Assembly (NCBI GenBank): GCA_021325375.1
Contig: JAJPHG010000035.1
Location: forward strand, 106,342 to 170,341
Direction: 5' to 3'
Origin: Alphaproteobacteria bacterium
Lineage (GTDB): Bacteria; Pseudomonadota; Alphaproteobacteria; Micropepsales; Micropepsaceae
Length of the DNA: 64,000 nt
Of this stretch, positions 40,921 through 50,023 are shown in pieces. A program made the position numbers and the translations under genes. The notes under the pieces were generated by a model that saw only the letters and a list, made by a program, of their open reading frames with translations, had not been told where the DNA came from and searched no databases. How positions within the stretch are numbered: the stretch's first letter is position 1; each line of letters opens with the position of its first letter.

Positions 40921-42276
40921 ATGAATTCGTCGGCAATTCGAGCGGCACTACTCCTCGCCGCGCTGGTGTTTTCGGCGGCGGGCTTCGCGCCGGGCGAAGC
41001 TTCGGCCTACACGCTGAAGACGCTCTATTCGTTCTGTCCGGCGGGCGGGAGGTGCAAGGACGGCAACGGTCCCGGACCGCTGGTGTCCGACGCGTCCGGC
41101 AATCTGTTCGGCACGGCCGTTCAAGGCGGCAAGTACGGCGTCAGCGGGGTGGTGTTCGAGCTGGTCCCCAACGCCGACAAGAGCGCATGGACCTATGTGG
41201 TGCTCCACTTGTTCTGCCCCGCGCGCGGCTGTCCGGACGGGAAGAACCCGGTCGGCAAATTGGTCGTCGACACGCAAGGCAATCTGTACGGGGTGACGAC
41301 CGCTGGCGGATCCGGTCACGGCACGGCGTTCAAGCTGAGTCCGGGGTCGCCGTGGCAGCTCACGACCATTCACAGCTTCTGCGGGCGCGCCGGTTGTGCC
41401 GATGGCGGGTTGCCGGATGCGGGCCTGACTTATGTCGGGGCGGCGTCCGGAGCGCTCTATGACGGCACCTCGCCGCTCTACGGCACGACGCTGCAGGGCG
41501 GCAACAGCAGGGGGCAAGGCACGATCTTCAAGCTGATCCCCAAACAGGGAAGATTTGTCGAGCGCGTCATCTACAAATTCTGCTCGCTGGCGAACTGTGC
41601 GGACGGATATCTTCCGACCGCGTCGTTGCTCGCCGATACGAGCGGCAATCTCTACGGCACGACGACCGCGGGCGGCACGGCCAACCGCGGAACCGTGTTC
41701 GAGCTAAGCCGGACTGCGAAGAAGCAGTGGAGCCAGACCGTGCTCTACAGTTTCTGCCTCCAGAACAACTGCACCGACGGCGCGGTCCCTGAGGCCGAAT
41801 TGCTGATGGACTCGTCGGGCAACCTGTTCAGCACCACGGGGGCCGGCGGCTCCGGCACGAATTGTCCCAGTGATGAGGGCTGTGGCACAGCCTTCAAGAT
41901 CGTGCCGAACGGCGCGGCCTCGACAGAGAGCGTGCTCTACAATTTCTGTTCCGCGAGCGACTGCGCCGACGGGAGCGAACCTTTTGCCGCCGGCTTGGTC
42001 GTGGACGGGTCCGGCAATCTGTTCAGCACCACGGTCCAGGGCGGCGGGAACGACGGCGACTTCGTCCGCGGCGGCGGCACGATCTATCAGCTGAACGGCA
42101 CCACCGAGCAGGTGCTCTATGCGTTCTGCGCGCAGAGCGGATGCACCGACGGCTCGGGTCCGATTGGCAGCCTGATCCGTGACAGCTCCGGCAATCTCTT
42201 CGGCGTCACCTCTGAGGGCGGCAGCGGCAAGGGCGCGAACGGCGGCGCGGGAACCGTGTTCGAATTGAGCCCCTGA
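40921..42276 (+). CDS. Secreted seven-repeat Gloeo_Verruco-type protein with Cys pairs (paralog 2)
   Basis: MNSSAIRAALLLAALVFSAAGFAPGEASA signal peptide; FCPAGGRCKDG, FCPARGCPDG, FCGRAGCADG, FCSLANCADG, FCLQNNCTDG, FCSASDCADG, FCAQSGCTDG. Confidence 0.88.
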   Translation: MNSSAIRAALLLAALVFSAAGFAPGEASAYTLKTLYSFCPAGGRCKDGNGPGPLVSDASGNLFGTAVQGGKYGVSGVVFELVPNADKSAWTYVVLHLFCPARGCPDGKNPVGKLVVDTQGNLYGVTTAGGSGHGTAFKLSPGSPWQLTTIHSFCGRAGCADGGLPDAGLTYVGAASGALYDGTSPLYGTTLQGGNSRGQGTIFKLIPKQGRFVERVIYKFCSLANCADGYLPTASLLADTSGNLYGTTTAGGTANRGTVFELSRTAKKQWSQTVLYSFCLQNNCTDGAVPEAELLMDSSGNLFSTTGAGGSGTNCPSDEGCGTAFKIVPNGAASTESVLYNFCSASDCADGSEPFAAGLVVDGSGNLFSTTVQGGGNDGDFVRGGGTIYQLNGTTEQVLYAFCAQSGCTDGSGPIGSLIRDSSGNLFGVTSEGGSGKGANGGAGTVFELSP

Positions 42277-42507
42277 GTGCGGACGCGCGCCATTCCTCTT
42301 GCGATGCTCGCAGCCGCGCTGTGCGCGGCCGCATCGCCGGCTGGCGCGAAGCTGCATACGCTCTATTTCTTCTGCGCACAGAGCGGATGTGCCGACGGTC
42401 GGGAGCCCTCGGCCGGCGTCGAGAAGCTCGCGACCTTCCGCGTCCACACCACGCGCGAGCTCGAAGACCGCGACATCCGCGAGACGTCCGTATACAAGCT
42501 AGGCTGA
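42277..42507 (+). pseudogene. Chimeric remnant: repeat-protein 5' end (signal peptide plus one Cys-pair repeat) joined to methyltransferase 3' end
   Basis: GTG or internal ATG start: RAIPLAMLAAALCAAASPAGAKLHTLYFFCAQSGCADGREPSAG|VEKLATFRVHTTRELEDRDIRETSVYKLG. 39 of 40 nt at 42421-42460 match 39281-39320. Confidence 0.8.
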
Positions 42508-42560
42508 CAACGCGGAGCTTTTCCAAATATTCTGGAATCTCCAAACGAAAGGCCGCGATC

Positions 42561-43832
42561 ATGCGCTCCTCCATCATCGCCCTCGCCGTCCTGCTTCTCG
42601 CCGCGACATCATCCTACGCGGAGGGATCGCTCACCCCGATCAAAACGTTTTGTTCGGAGGCGAATTGCACGGACGGTTCGTACGGGAACTACGGGAACTT
42701 GACGCAGGATGCGTCGGGCGTCCTGTACGGTGTGACGTTCAACGGCGGCACCACCGATAACGGCGTCGTGTTCTCGCTTGCACCCGACGCGGGCAAGACC
42801 GACTGGACCTATTCGGTACTCTACAATTTCTGCTCGCGCGCGCATTGCCGCGACGGCGAGATCCCCGTGGGCACGCTGGTGCTGGGCCCGGACGGCAGCC
42901 TCTACGGCGTCACGGAATTCGGCGGCGACGGGGAAGGCGTGATCTTCGAGCTCACGCCGAACGCGAAGCACACCAAATGGAAGGAAACGGTGCTCCATCG
43001 TTTCTGCAAGCGGACGAACTGCAAGGACGGCAACTCCCCGCGCGCCGGGCTGACCTATCTCGGCGCGGCATCGGGCGTTCCCTACGACGGCGTGTCGCCG
43101 CTTTACGGCACGACCTATCAAGGCGGCAAAAGCGGCGAAGGCGCCGTTTACGAGCTGTCGTTCGCGGACGGCGTCGCTTCCTACAACTTGATCTACGATT
43201 TCTGCAGGCGCGAGAACTGCCTCGATGGCGAGGGGCCGGTGTCGCCGGTCGTGGAGGACGCGAGCGGGAACCTGTACGGCAACACGTCAACCGGAGGCAC
43301 CTCAAGAAACAACGGCCTGGTGTTCAAGCTTACGCCTCAAGGCGACGGCACATGGCACGAGAAAGTGCTTCACGATTTCTGCGGCGAGGCCAATTGCACC
43401 GACGGCGCGAGCCCGCAATCGGGGATGATCGTGGACGGCTCGGGCAACCTGTTCGGCACGACGGTGGCCGGTGGAACGCCGGGCAAAGGCATCCTCTTCA
43501 AGCTCCAGCCCAACAGCCACTACACGGTGCAGTACGAATTCTGCAGCCAGGCGGATTGCGCCGACGGCAACGGTCCGCGGGGCACCTTGCTGCTAGGCGC
43601 GGACGGCGCTCTGACGGGCATCGCGGCAGGCGGCGGCAAGGGCGGCGGCGTCATCTACCGCTTCCACCATGACCGCTATTCCGTGCTGCACGAATTCTGT
43701 ACCGCGGAAGATTGTTCGGAGGGCAATGCGCCGTTGGATGGCGTGATCTCCGACAGTTCCGGCAATCTCTATGGCATGACGGGAGCGGGCGGCGCGAACG
43801 AGAAAGGCACCGTCTACGAACTCGTCCCCTGA
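42561..43832 (+). CDS. Secreted seven-repeat Gloeo_Verruco-type protein with seven Cys pairs (paralog 3)
   Basis: MRSSIIALAVLLLAATSSYAEG signal peptide; FCSEANCTDG, FCSRAHCRDG, FCKRTNCKDG, FCRRENCLDG, FCGEANCTDG, FCSQADCADG, FCTAEDCSEG. Confidence 0.88.
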   Translation: MRSSIIALAVLLLAATSSYAEGSLTPIKTFCSEANCTDGSYGNYGNLTQDASGVLYGVTFNGGTTDNGVVFSLAPDAGKTDWTYSVLYNFCSRAHCRDGEIPVGTLVLGPDGSLYGVTEFGGDGEGVIFELTPNAKHTKWKETVLHRFCKRTNCKDGNSPRAGLTYLGAASGVPYDGVSPLYGTTYQGGKSGEGAVYELSFADGVASYNLIYDFCRRENCLDGEGPVSPVVEDASGNLYGNTSTGGTSRNNGLVFKLTPQGDGTWHEKVLHDFCGEANCTDGASPQSGMIVDGSGNLFGTTVAGGTPGKGILFKLQPNSHYTVQYEFCSQADCADGNGPRGTLLLGADGALTGIAAGGGKGGGVIYRFHHDRYSVLHEFCTAEDCSEGNAPLDGVISDSSGNLYGMTGAGGANEKGTVYELVP

Positions 43833-43903
43833 CAAGCGCCATGGCGCTCGGCCTTGACGAAAGGGGCGTGCGCGGCTTATATGAACAAAAAGGGAACGTA
43901 ACC

Positions 43904-44251
43904 ATGCCCGCGGACGGCTATCTCGACTACATCGAACTGCCTGGCGCCGATATCCCGGCGACCAAGAGGTTCTACGGCTCGGTCTTCGGCTGGAGCTTCA
44001 CCGATTACGGTCCGGACTATGCAGCCTTCGACAGCGCCGGGCGCCAGGGCGGCTTCAACGCCGAGCGCAAGGTCGTGGCGCAGGGCGGGCCGCTCATCGT
44101 GCTCTATGCCGCCGACCTGGACGGGATGGAGGCCAAGGTGCGCGCGGCCGGCGCGGAGATCCTCTCGCGCGAGAGCTTCGAGGGCGGCCGCCGCTTCCAC
44201 TTCCGCGACCCGAGCGGCAACGAGATCGCGGTGTGGACGAAGGCGGGCTGA
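43904..44251 (+). CDS. VOC (glyoxalase/bleomycin resistance) family protein
   Basis: YLDYIELPGADIPATKRFYGSVFGWSFTDYGPDYAAFD...RRFHFRDPSGNEIAVW. Confidence 0.9.
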   Translation: MPADGYLDYIELPGADIPATKRFYGSVFGWSFTDYGPDYAAFDSAGRQGGFNAERKVVAQGGPLIVLYAADLDGMEAKVRAAGAEILSRESFEGGRRFHFRDPSGNEIAVWTKAG

Positions 44252-44390
44252 CCCGCGAGGTCCGCACAAAACTGTGATTGATCAAGGGATTGCCGTTGGT
44301 CTTTCGACGCTAGCCAGTTGGCGATGCCGTCAGGTCATGCAATGGTTGCCCCGCAGAATCCCCGGATCAACGGGGAAAGAGGGGGAATCC

Positions 44391-45830
44391 ATGGCCGGTA
44401 TTCCGGAAGATCCAGTCGCCGAACAGCACGACCTCAAGCGCGCGCTCGGCCCGGTGCATCTGATCGCGCTGGGCATCGGCGCCATCATCGGCGCGGGCAT
44501 CTTCGTGCTGACCGGCCACGCGGCGGCGAGCTATGCCGGACCCGGCGTGGTGATCTCCTTCGCCATCGCCGGCACCGGCTGCCTCTTCGCAGGGCTCTGC
44601 TACGCCGAATACGCCGCGATGATCCCCGTCGCCGGCAGCGCCTACACCTACACCTACGCAACGATGGGCCGGCTCTGGGCCTGGATCATCGGCTGGAACC
44701 TGGTGCTCGAATATCTCGCCGCCGGATCGACGGTGGCGGTCGGCTGGTCGGGCTATTTCAGCGACCTGATGGCCAAGCAGTTCGGCATGCCGATCCCCGC
44801 GCAGTTCGACGGCGCGCCGTTCAAGCTCGAGGGCTTTCATCACCTCGTGGCGACGGGGGCCTATTTCAACCTTCCCGCCGTGGCCCTGGTGGCGCTGGTC
44901 ACCTTCGTGCTGATCGTCGGCGTGAACATGAGTGCGAACTTCAACAACCTGATGGTCGGCATCAAGCTCGCCATCGTGATGGTCGTCATCTTCGTGGGCT
45001 TCAACCACATCGTCCCGGCCAACCACGTGCCCTTCATTCCGGACAACACCGGCACGTTCGGCCAGTTCGGCTGGACCGGCGTGTTCCGCGCCACGGGCGT
45101 GATCTTCTTCGCTTACATCGGCTTCGATGCGGTCAGCGTCGCCGCGCAAGAGGCGAAAAATCCGCAACGCGACATCCCGCTCGGCATCCTGGGGTCGCTG
45201 GCGATCTGCACCGTGCTTTACATGCTGATGTCGTGGGTGGTGACCGGCATCGCGCCGTACCAGTCGCTCAACGTCGCCCATCCGGTCAGCCAGGCGGTCG
45301 ACGCCATTGCCGACACGCGCTGGCTGACGCCTTACGTCAATGCCGGCGCGGTGGTTGGCCTGGCCTCGGTGGTGCTGGTGCTGCTGCTCGGCCAGTCGCG
45401 CATCTTCTACGCGATGTCGAAGGACGGGATGATCTCCAAGATATTCAGCGACATCCATCCGCGCTTCAAGACGCCGTGGCGCGGCTCGCTGATCACCGGC
45501 GCGTTCTGCGCGCTGGGCGCGGGCGTGCTTCCGCTCGACATCCTGGGCGAGCTCGTCTCCATCGGCACATTGCTTGCCTTCGTGATCGTCTGCGCCGGCG
45601 TGATGGTGCTGCGCGTGCGCCGGCCCAACGTCAAGCGTCCGTTCCGCGCGCCGCTCGTCTGGTTCGTGGGGCCGGCCGGCATCTTCATGTGCCTCTTCAT
45701 GATGGCGTTCCTGCCGCTCGACACTTGGCTGCGGCTCGCGGGCTGGACGGTGATCGGCCTGATCATCTACGCCCTCTATAGCGTGCGCCACGCCAAGCCG
45801 CCGCGCTTCAAGCTCGAGGATGCGCCGTAA
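44391..45830 (+). CDS. APC-superfamily amino acid permease (cationic amino acid transporter-like), copy 1
   Basis: [47 protein letters not shown]...[31 protein letters not shown]. Confidence 0.92.
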   Translation: MAGIPEDPVAEQHDLKRALGPVHLIALGIGAIIGAGIFVLTGHAAASYAGPGVVISFAIAGTGCLFAGLCYAEYAAMIPVAGSAYTYTYATMGRLWAWIIGWNLVLEYLAAGSTVAVGWSGYFSDLMAKQFGMPIPAQFDGAPFKLEGFHHLVATGAYFNLPAVALVALVTFVLIVGVNMSANFNNLMVGIKLAIVMVVIFVGFNHIVPANHVPFIPDNTGTFGQFGWTGVFRATGVIFFAYIGFDAVSVAAQEAKNPQRDIPLGILGSLAICTVLYMLMSWVVTGIAPYQSLNVAHPVSQAVDAIADTRWLTPYVNAGAVVGLASVVLVLLLGQSRIFYAMSKDGMISKIFSDIHPRFKTPWRGSLITGAFCALGAGVLPLDILGELVSIGTLLAFVIVCAGVMVLRVRRPNVKRPFRAPLVWFVGPAGIFMCLFMMAFLPLDTWLRLAGWTVIGLIIYALYSVRHAKPPRFKLEDAP

Positions 45831-45832
45831 GG

Positions 45833-47338
45833 ATGACGACGATCTCCGAACAGCCCGACCCTGTCGTGGCTGAGGATCACGCGCTCAAGCGCACGCTTGG
45901 GCCCGTGCATCTGACGATGCTGGGTATCGGCGCCATCATCGGCGCCGGCATCTTCGTCTATACCGGACAGGTCGCGGGCGCCTATGCGGGGCCGGCGGTG
46001 CTGATCTCCTTCGTCATCGCGGCGCTGGGCTGCCTGTTCGCAGGGCTGTGCTATGCCGAGTTCGCCTCGATGATCCCGGTGTCGGGCAGCGCCTATACCT
46101 ATGCCTATGCCACGATGGGCCGCTTCATGGCGTGGTTCATCGGCTGGAACCTGGTGCTCGAATACCTCGTCTCGTCCTCGGCGGTGGCGGTGGGCTGGTC
46201 GGGCTATTTCACCGAGCTGATGCAGATCCTGCACATCAACTTCCCCACCTCCCTCACCGGCGCGCCGCTCTGCGTGGTGGGCGATCCGCCGCCCTGCCCC
46301 ACGCCCTGGGCTGCGACCGGTACGGGCTTCGCCTGGTTCATCCACCAGTTCGGCCTGACCGGCGCGATCATGAACCTGCCCGCGGTGCTGCTGATCCTGG
46401 CGCTGACCTTCGTGCTGGTCGTCGGCGTGAAGGAATCCGCCAACACCAACGCGCTGATGGTCGGCGTCAAGCTGATCGTGGTGCTGCTGGTGATCTTCTT
46501 CGGCGCGAGCTTCATCCACTGGAGCAATTTCACGCCCTTCCTGCCGCACAACACCGGCCAGTTCGGCCATTACGGCTGGAGCGGCGTGGCGATGGGATCG
46601 GCGATCATCTTCTTCGCCTATATCGGGTTCGATTCCGTCTCGGTCGCGGCGCAGGAATGCCGCAACCCGCAGCGCGACCTGCCCATCGGGATCATGGCGT
46701 CGCTATTCATCTGCACCGCGCTCTACATCGCGATCTCGATCGTGCTTTTGGGCGTGGCCAACTACAAGACGATGATCGACATCCCCAACCCGGTGTCGTT
46801 CGCGATCAGCAAGATCGCGAGCATCCACTGGCTGGTGCCGGTGATCGACGTCGGCGCGTCGGTGGGCCTGGCCTCGACGATCTTCGTGGGCCTCTACGGC
46901 CAGTCGCGCATCTTCTATTCGATGTCGCGCGACGGCTTCCTGCCCAAGATGTTCGCGGCGGTGCATCCGCGCTATCACACCCCGCATCGCGGCACGATCA
47001 TCACCGGCGTCTTCGCCGCCGCGCTCGCCGCCGTGTTCCCGCTGAACCTGCTCGGCCAGCTCGTCTCGATCGGCACCCTGCTCGCCTTCGTGGTCGTGTG
47101 CCTGGGGACGATGATCCTGCGCGTCCAGGCGCCCAGGGCCAAGCGGCCGTTCCGCACGCCGCTGGTCTGGGTGACGGCGCCGCTCGGCATCCTGTTCTGC
47201 GCCGGCATGGCGCTCAGCCTGCCGATCGACACCTGGTTCCGGCTGGTGATCTGGACGGCGCTGGGGGTTGCGATCTTCCTCGCCTACGGCATCCGCCATG
47301 CGGCACCGTCGAAGTGGAAGGTCAAGAACGAAAGCTGA
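45833..47338 (+). CDS. APC-superfamily amino acid permease, copy 2
   Basis: [65 protein letters not shown]...[31 protein letters not shown]. Confidence 0.92.
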   Translation: MTTISEQPDPVVAEDHALKRTLGPVHLTMLGIGAIIGAGIFVYTGQVAGAYAGPAVLISFVIAALGCLFAGLCYAEFASMIPVSGSAYTYAYATMGRFMAWFIGWNLVLEYLVSSSAVAVGWSGYFTELMQILHINFPTSLTGAPLCVVGDPPPCPTPWAATGTGFAWFIHQFGLTGAIMNLPAVLLILALTFVLVVGVKESANTNALMVGVKLIVVLLVIFFGASFIHWSNFTPFLPHNTGQFGHYGWSGVAMGSAIIFFAYIGFDSVSVAAQECRNPQRDLPIGIMASLFICTALYIAISIVLLGVANYKTMIDIPNPVSFAISKIASIHWLVPVIDVGASVGLASTIFVGLYGQSRIFYSMSRDGFLPKMFAAVHPRYHTPHRGTIITGVFAAALAAVFPLNLLGQLVSIGTLLAFVVVCLGTMILRVQAPRAKRPFRTPLVWVTAPLGILFCAGMALSLPIDTWFRLVIWTALGVAIFLAYGIRHAAPSKWKVKNES

Positions 47339-47400
47339 TGCTTCGAGGCTCCCCCAGCTTTCGCTGGGGTCACACCTCAGCATGGCGCTATAATTCGCCC

Positions 47401-48927
47401 ATGAGCTACCGCTCCCTTCGCGATTTTCTCGCCAAGCTCGAAACCGCGGGCGAGCTCGTGCGCGTGCGCGAGCCCGTCTCGACCGTGCTCGAGATGACCG
47501 AGATCCAGACGCGCCTCATCGCGCGCGAGGGCCCGGCGGTGATCTTCGAGAAGCCGGTGAAAGCCGACGGGGCGCCGTCCGACATCCCGGTGCTCGTCAA
47601 CCTCTTCGGCACGGTCAAGCGCGTGGCGATGGGCGTGACGATGGGCGGCATCGAGCGCACCACCGCCGCGTCGCTGCGCGAGGTGGGCGAGCTGCTCGCG
47701 ACCTTGCGCCAGCCCGAGCCGCCGCGCAGCTTCGGCGAGGCGCTCGACCTGCTCCCGCTCGCCAAGACGGTGATGGCGATGAAGCCCAAGACCGTCTCGC
47801 GCGCGCCGTGCCAGGAGATCGTGCTCAAAGGCGCCGACATCGACCTCTCGCGCTTGCCGATTCAGACCTGCTGGCCGGGCGAGCCCGCGCCGCTCATCAC
47901 TTGGCCGCTGGTCGTGACCAAGGGCCCGTCGGACAGCCGCGAGGACAATTACAATCTCGGCATCTACCGCATGCAGGTGCTGAACCGCCATCAAACTATC
48001 ATGCGATGGCTCCGCCATCGGGGGGGCGCGCAGCACCACGCGCGCTGGGCGAAGGAGAAGGCCGCACCGCTTCCCGCGGCGATCGTGCTCGGCGCCGATC
48101 CCGGCACGATCCTGGCAGCGGTGACGCCGATCCCCGACACGCTGTCGGAATATCAGTTCGCGGGGCTCTTGCGCGGCAACCGCGTCGAGCTCGTCGATTG
48201 CGTAAGCCAGCCGCTCAAGGTGCCCGCCGAGGCCGAGATCGTGATCGAGGGCGAGGTCTCGCTCACCGACTATCGCGACGAAGGCCCGTACGGCGACCAC
48301 ACCGGCTACTACAACTCGGTCGAGCAGTTCCCGGTCTTCACCGCGACCGCGATCACTATGCGCGCCAAGCCGATCTATCTTTCGACCTATACCGGCCGCC
48401 CGCCCGACGAGCCCTCGGTGCTCGGCGAGGCGCTCAACGAAGTCTTCGTGCCGCTGCTGAGGCAGCAATTCCCCGAGATCGTGGACTTCTGGCTGCCGCC
48501 CGAAGGCTGCTCCTACCGTATCGCCGTCGTGGCGATGAAGAAGGCCTATCCCGGCCACGCCAAGCGCGTGATGATGGCGGTGTGGTCCTATCTGCGCCAG
48601 TTCATGTACACCAAATGGGTGATCGTGGTCGACGGCGACGTCGATGCGCGGAACTGGAAGGACGTCATGTGGGCGATCTCCACCCGCATGGATCCGGCGC
48701 GCGACATCACCGTCATCGAGAACACGCCGATCGACTATCTCGACTTCGCCTCGCCCGAAAGCGGCCTCGGCTCCAAGATCGGGCTGGACGCGACCAACAA
48801 GCTTGCGCCCGAGACCAGGCGCGAATGGGGCCGCCTCATCCGCATGGACGAGGATGTGATCCGCACCGTCACCGAGAAATGGCCGCGCCTTGGGCTTCCC
48901 GGCGACGGCAAGCCCATTTGGCGTTAA
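47401..48927 (+). CDS. ubiD: UbiD-family decarboxylase (4-hydroxy-3-polyprenylbenzoate decarboxylase)
   Basis: [38 protein letters not shown]...[33 protein letters not shown]...[12 protein letters not shown]. The 959 aa track ORF includes out-of-frame sequence from the upstream permease. Confidence 0.94.
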   Translation: MSYRSLRDFLAKLETAGELVRVREPVSTVLEMTEIQTRLIAREGPAVIFEKPVKADGAPSDIPVLVNLFGTVKRVAMGVTMGGIERTTAASLREVGELLATLRQPEPPRSFGEALDLLPLAKTVMAMKPKTVSRAPCQEIVLKGADIDLSRLPIQTCWPGEPAPLITWPLVVTKGPSDSREDNYNLGIYRMQVLNRHQTIMRWLRHRGGAQHHARWAKEKAAPLPAAIVLGADPGTILAAVTPIPDTLSEYQFAGLLRGNRVELVDCVSQPLKVPAEAEIVIEGEVSLTDYRDEGPYGDHTGYYNSVEQFPVFTATAITMRAKPIYLSTYTGRPPDEPSVLGEALNEVFVPLLRQQFPEIVDFWLPPEGCSYRIAVVAMKKAYPGHAKRVMMAVWSYLRQFMYTKWVIVVDGDVDARNWKDVMWAISTRMDPARDITVIENTPIDYLDFASPESGLGSKIGLDATNKLAPETRREWGRLIRMDEDVIRTVTEKWPRLGLPGDGKPIWR

Positions 48928-48958
48928 GATTGCGGCCGGGTCCGGGAGGGGAAGCACC

Positions 48959-49978
48959 ATGCGCAAGATCGGTTTGTTGGCCGGATTTCTCGTCGCGGCC
49001 GGCATGGCGTCGCGCGCCTTGGCGGACGATGCCTGTCCGCCGCTGACGATCTTGACGAGCCTCGACATGAAGATCGGGAGAAGTGGGCGTCCGTTCGTGC
49101 CCATGCAGATCAATGGCACCGAGGAGTACATGCTGGTCGACACCGGCGGCTTCTTCAGCGAGTTGACGGAGCCCGCGGTGAAGGCTCTGCAGTTGACCCC
49201 TCATCGCGCCCAGATCAGGATGCTCGGCGTCACGGGTCAAAAGATGGAGCTGTCGGTCAGCGCCCCCTTCACGCTCGGCCATCTGCATGCCGATTCCGCG
49301 GATTTCATGGTTTCGCAGAATGGATCAGAGCTCGACCGCGACCTTGCGGGCGCGGGCGGCGTGATCGCCCCGAACCTGCTCACGAGCTACGACGTGGATT
49401 TCGATTTCGCCGGCGGGAAGATCAACCTGCTTTCCCAGAAGCACTGCGACGGCAAGGTCGTGTACTGGCCCGCGGACGTCGTCTCCGTCGTTACGATGAG
49501 CATCACGAACGAGTTTCACATCAGGGTACCCGTCAAGCTCGACGGCCACGATTACCTGGCAACGCTCGATACCGGCGCGTCGACCACGACGCTGAACCAG
49601 AACTACGCGACGCGCGATTTCTCTCTCAAGCTCGGCGACGCCGACACGCCCGCGCACGGCAAGCTCAATTCCGGCCACGACGACATGGTCTACGTGCACC
49701 GCTTCCAGTCGCTCGCATTCGAAGGCATCGCCGTATCCAACCCGATGATCACGCTGTTGCCGGACGTCGTCACCAACAAGATGCAGCACCTGTCGGGGGA
49801 CGCGATGCTCCGCCATGCGCGCCCGGCGGGCGACAATATCGAATCCGGGCTTCCCGACATGATCCTGGGCGCGGACATACTGCGCGGACTGCACCTCTAT
49901 GTCGCCTACAAGGAAAAGAAGCTCTACATCACGCCGGCGAAACTCTCCGCCGTCCCCGCCCCGGCCCCGGCGCACTGA
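48959..49978 (+). CDS. Secreted aspartyl protease-like protein with two DTG motifs
   Basis: Signal peptide; MLVDTGGFFSEL and ATLDTGASTTTL plus DMILGADIL near the C-terminus. Confidence 0.75.
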   Translation: MRKIGLLAGFLVAAGMASRALADDACPPLTILTSLDMKIGRSGRPFVPMQINGTEEYMLVDTGGFFSELTEPAVKALQLTPHRAQIRMLGVTGQKMELSVSAPFTLGHLHADSADFMVSQNGSELDRDLAGAGGVIAPNLLTSYDVDFDFAGGKINLLSQKHCDGKVVYWPADVVSVVTMSITNEFHIRVPVKLDGHDYLATLDTGASTTTLNQNYATRDFSLKLGDADTPAHGKLNSGHDDMVYVHRFQSLAFEGIAVSNPMITLLPDVVTNKMQHLSGDAMLRHARPAGDNIESGLPDMILGADILRGLHLYVAYKEKKLYITPAKLSAVPAPAPAH

Positions 49979-50023
49979 CCCGCGCCGCTTGCCTTCACCG
50001 GGCCGCCGGTCCAAATACGGCCC

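Noticed and set aside
46048-47400. N-terminal part of the 959 aa ORF ending at 48927
   Set aside because: Out-of-frame reading of the second APC permease; the true UbiD start is ATG at 47401.
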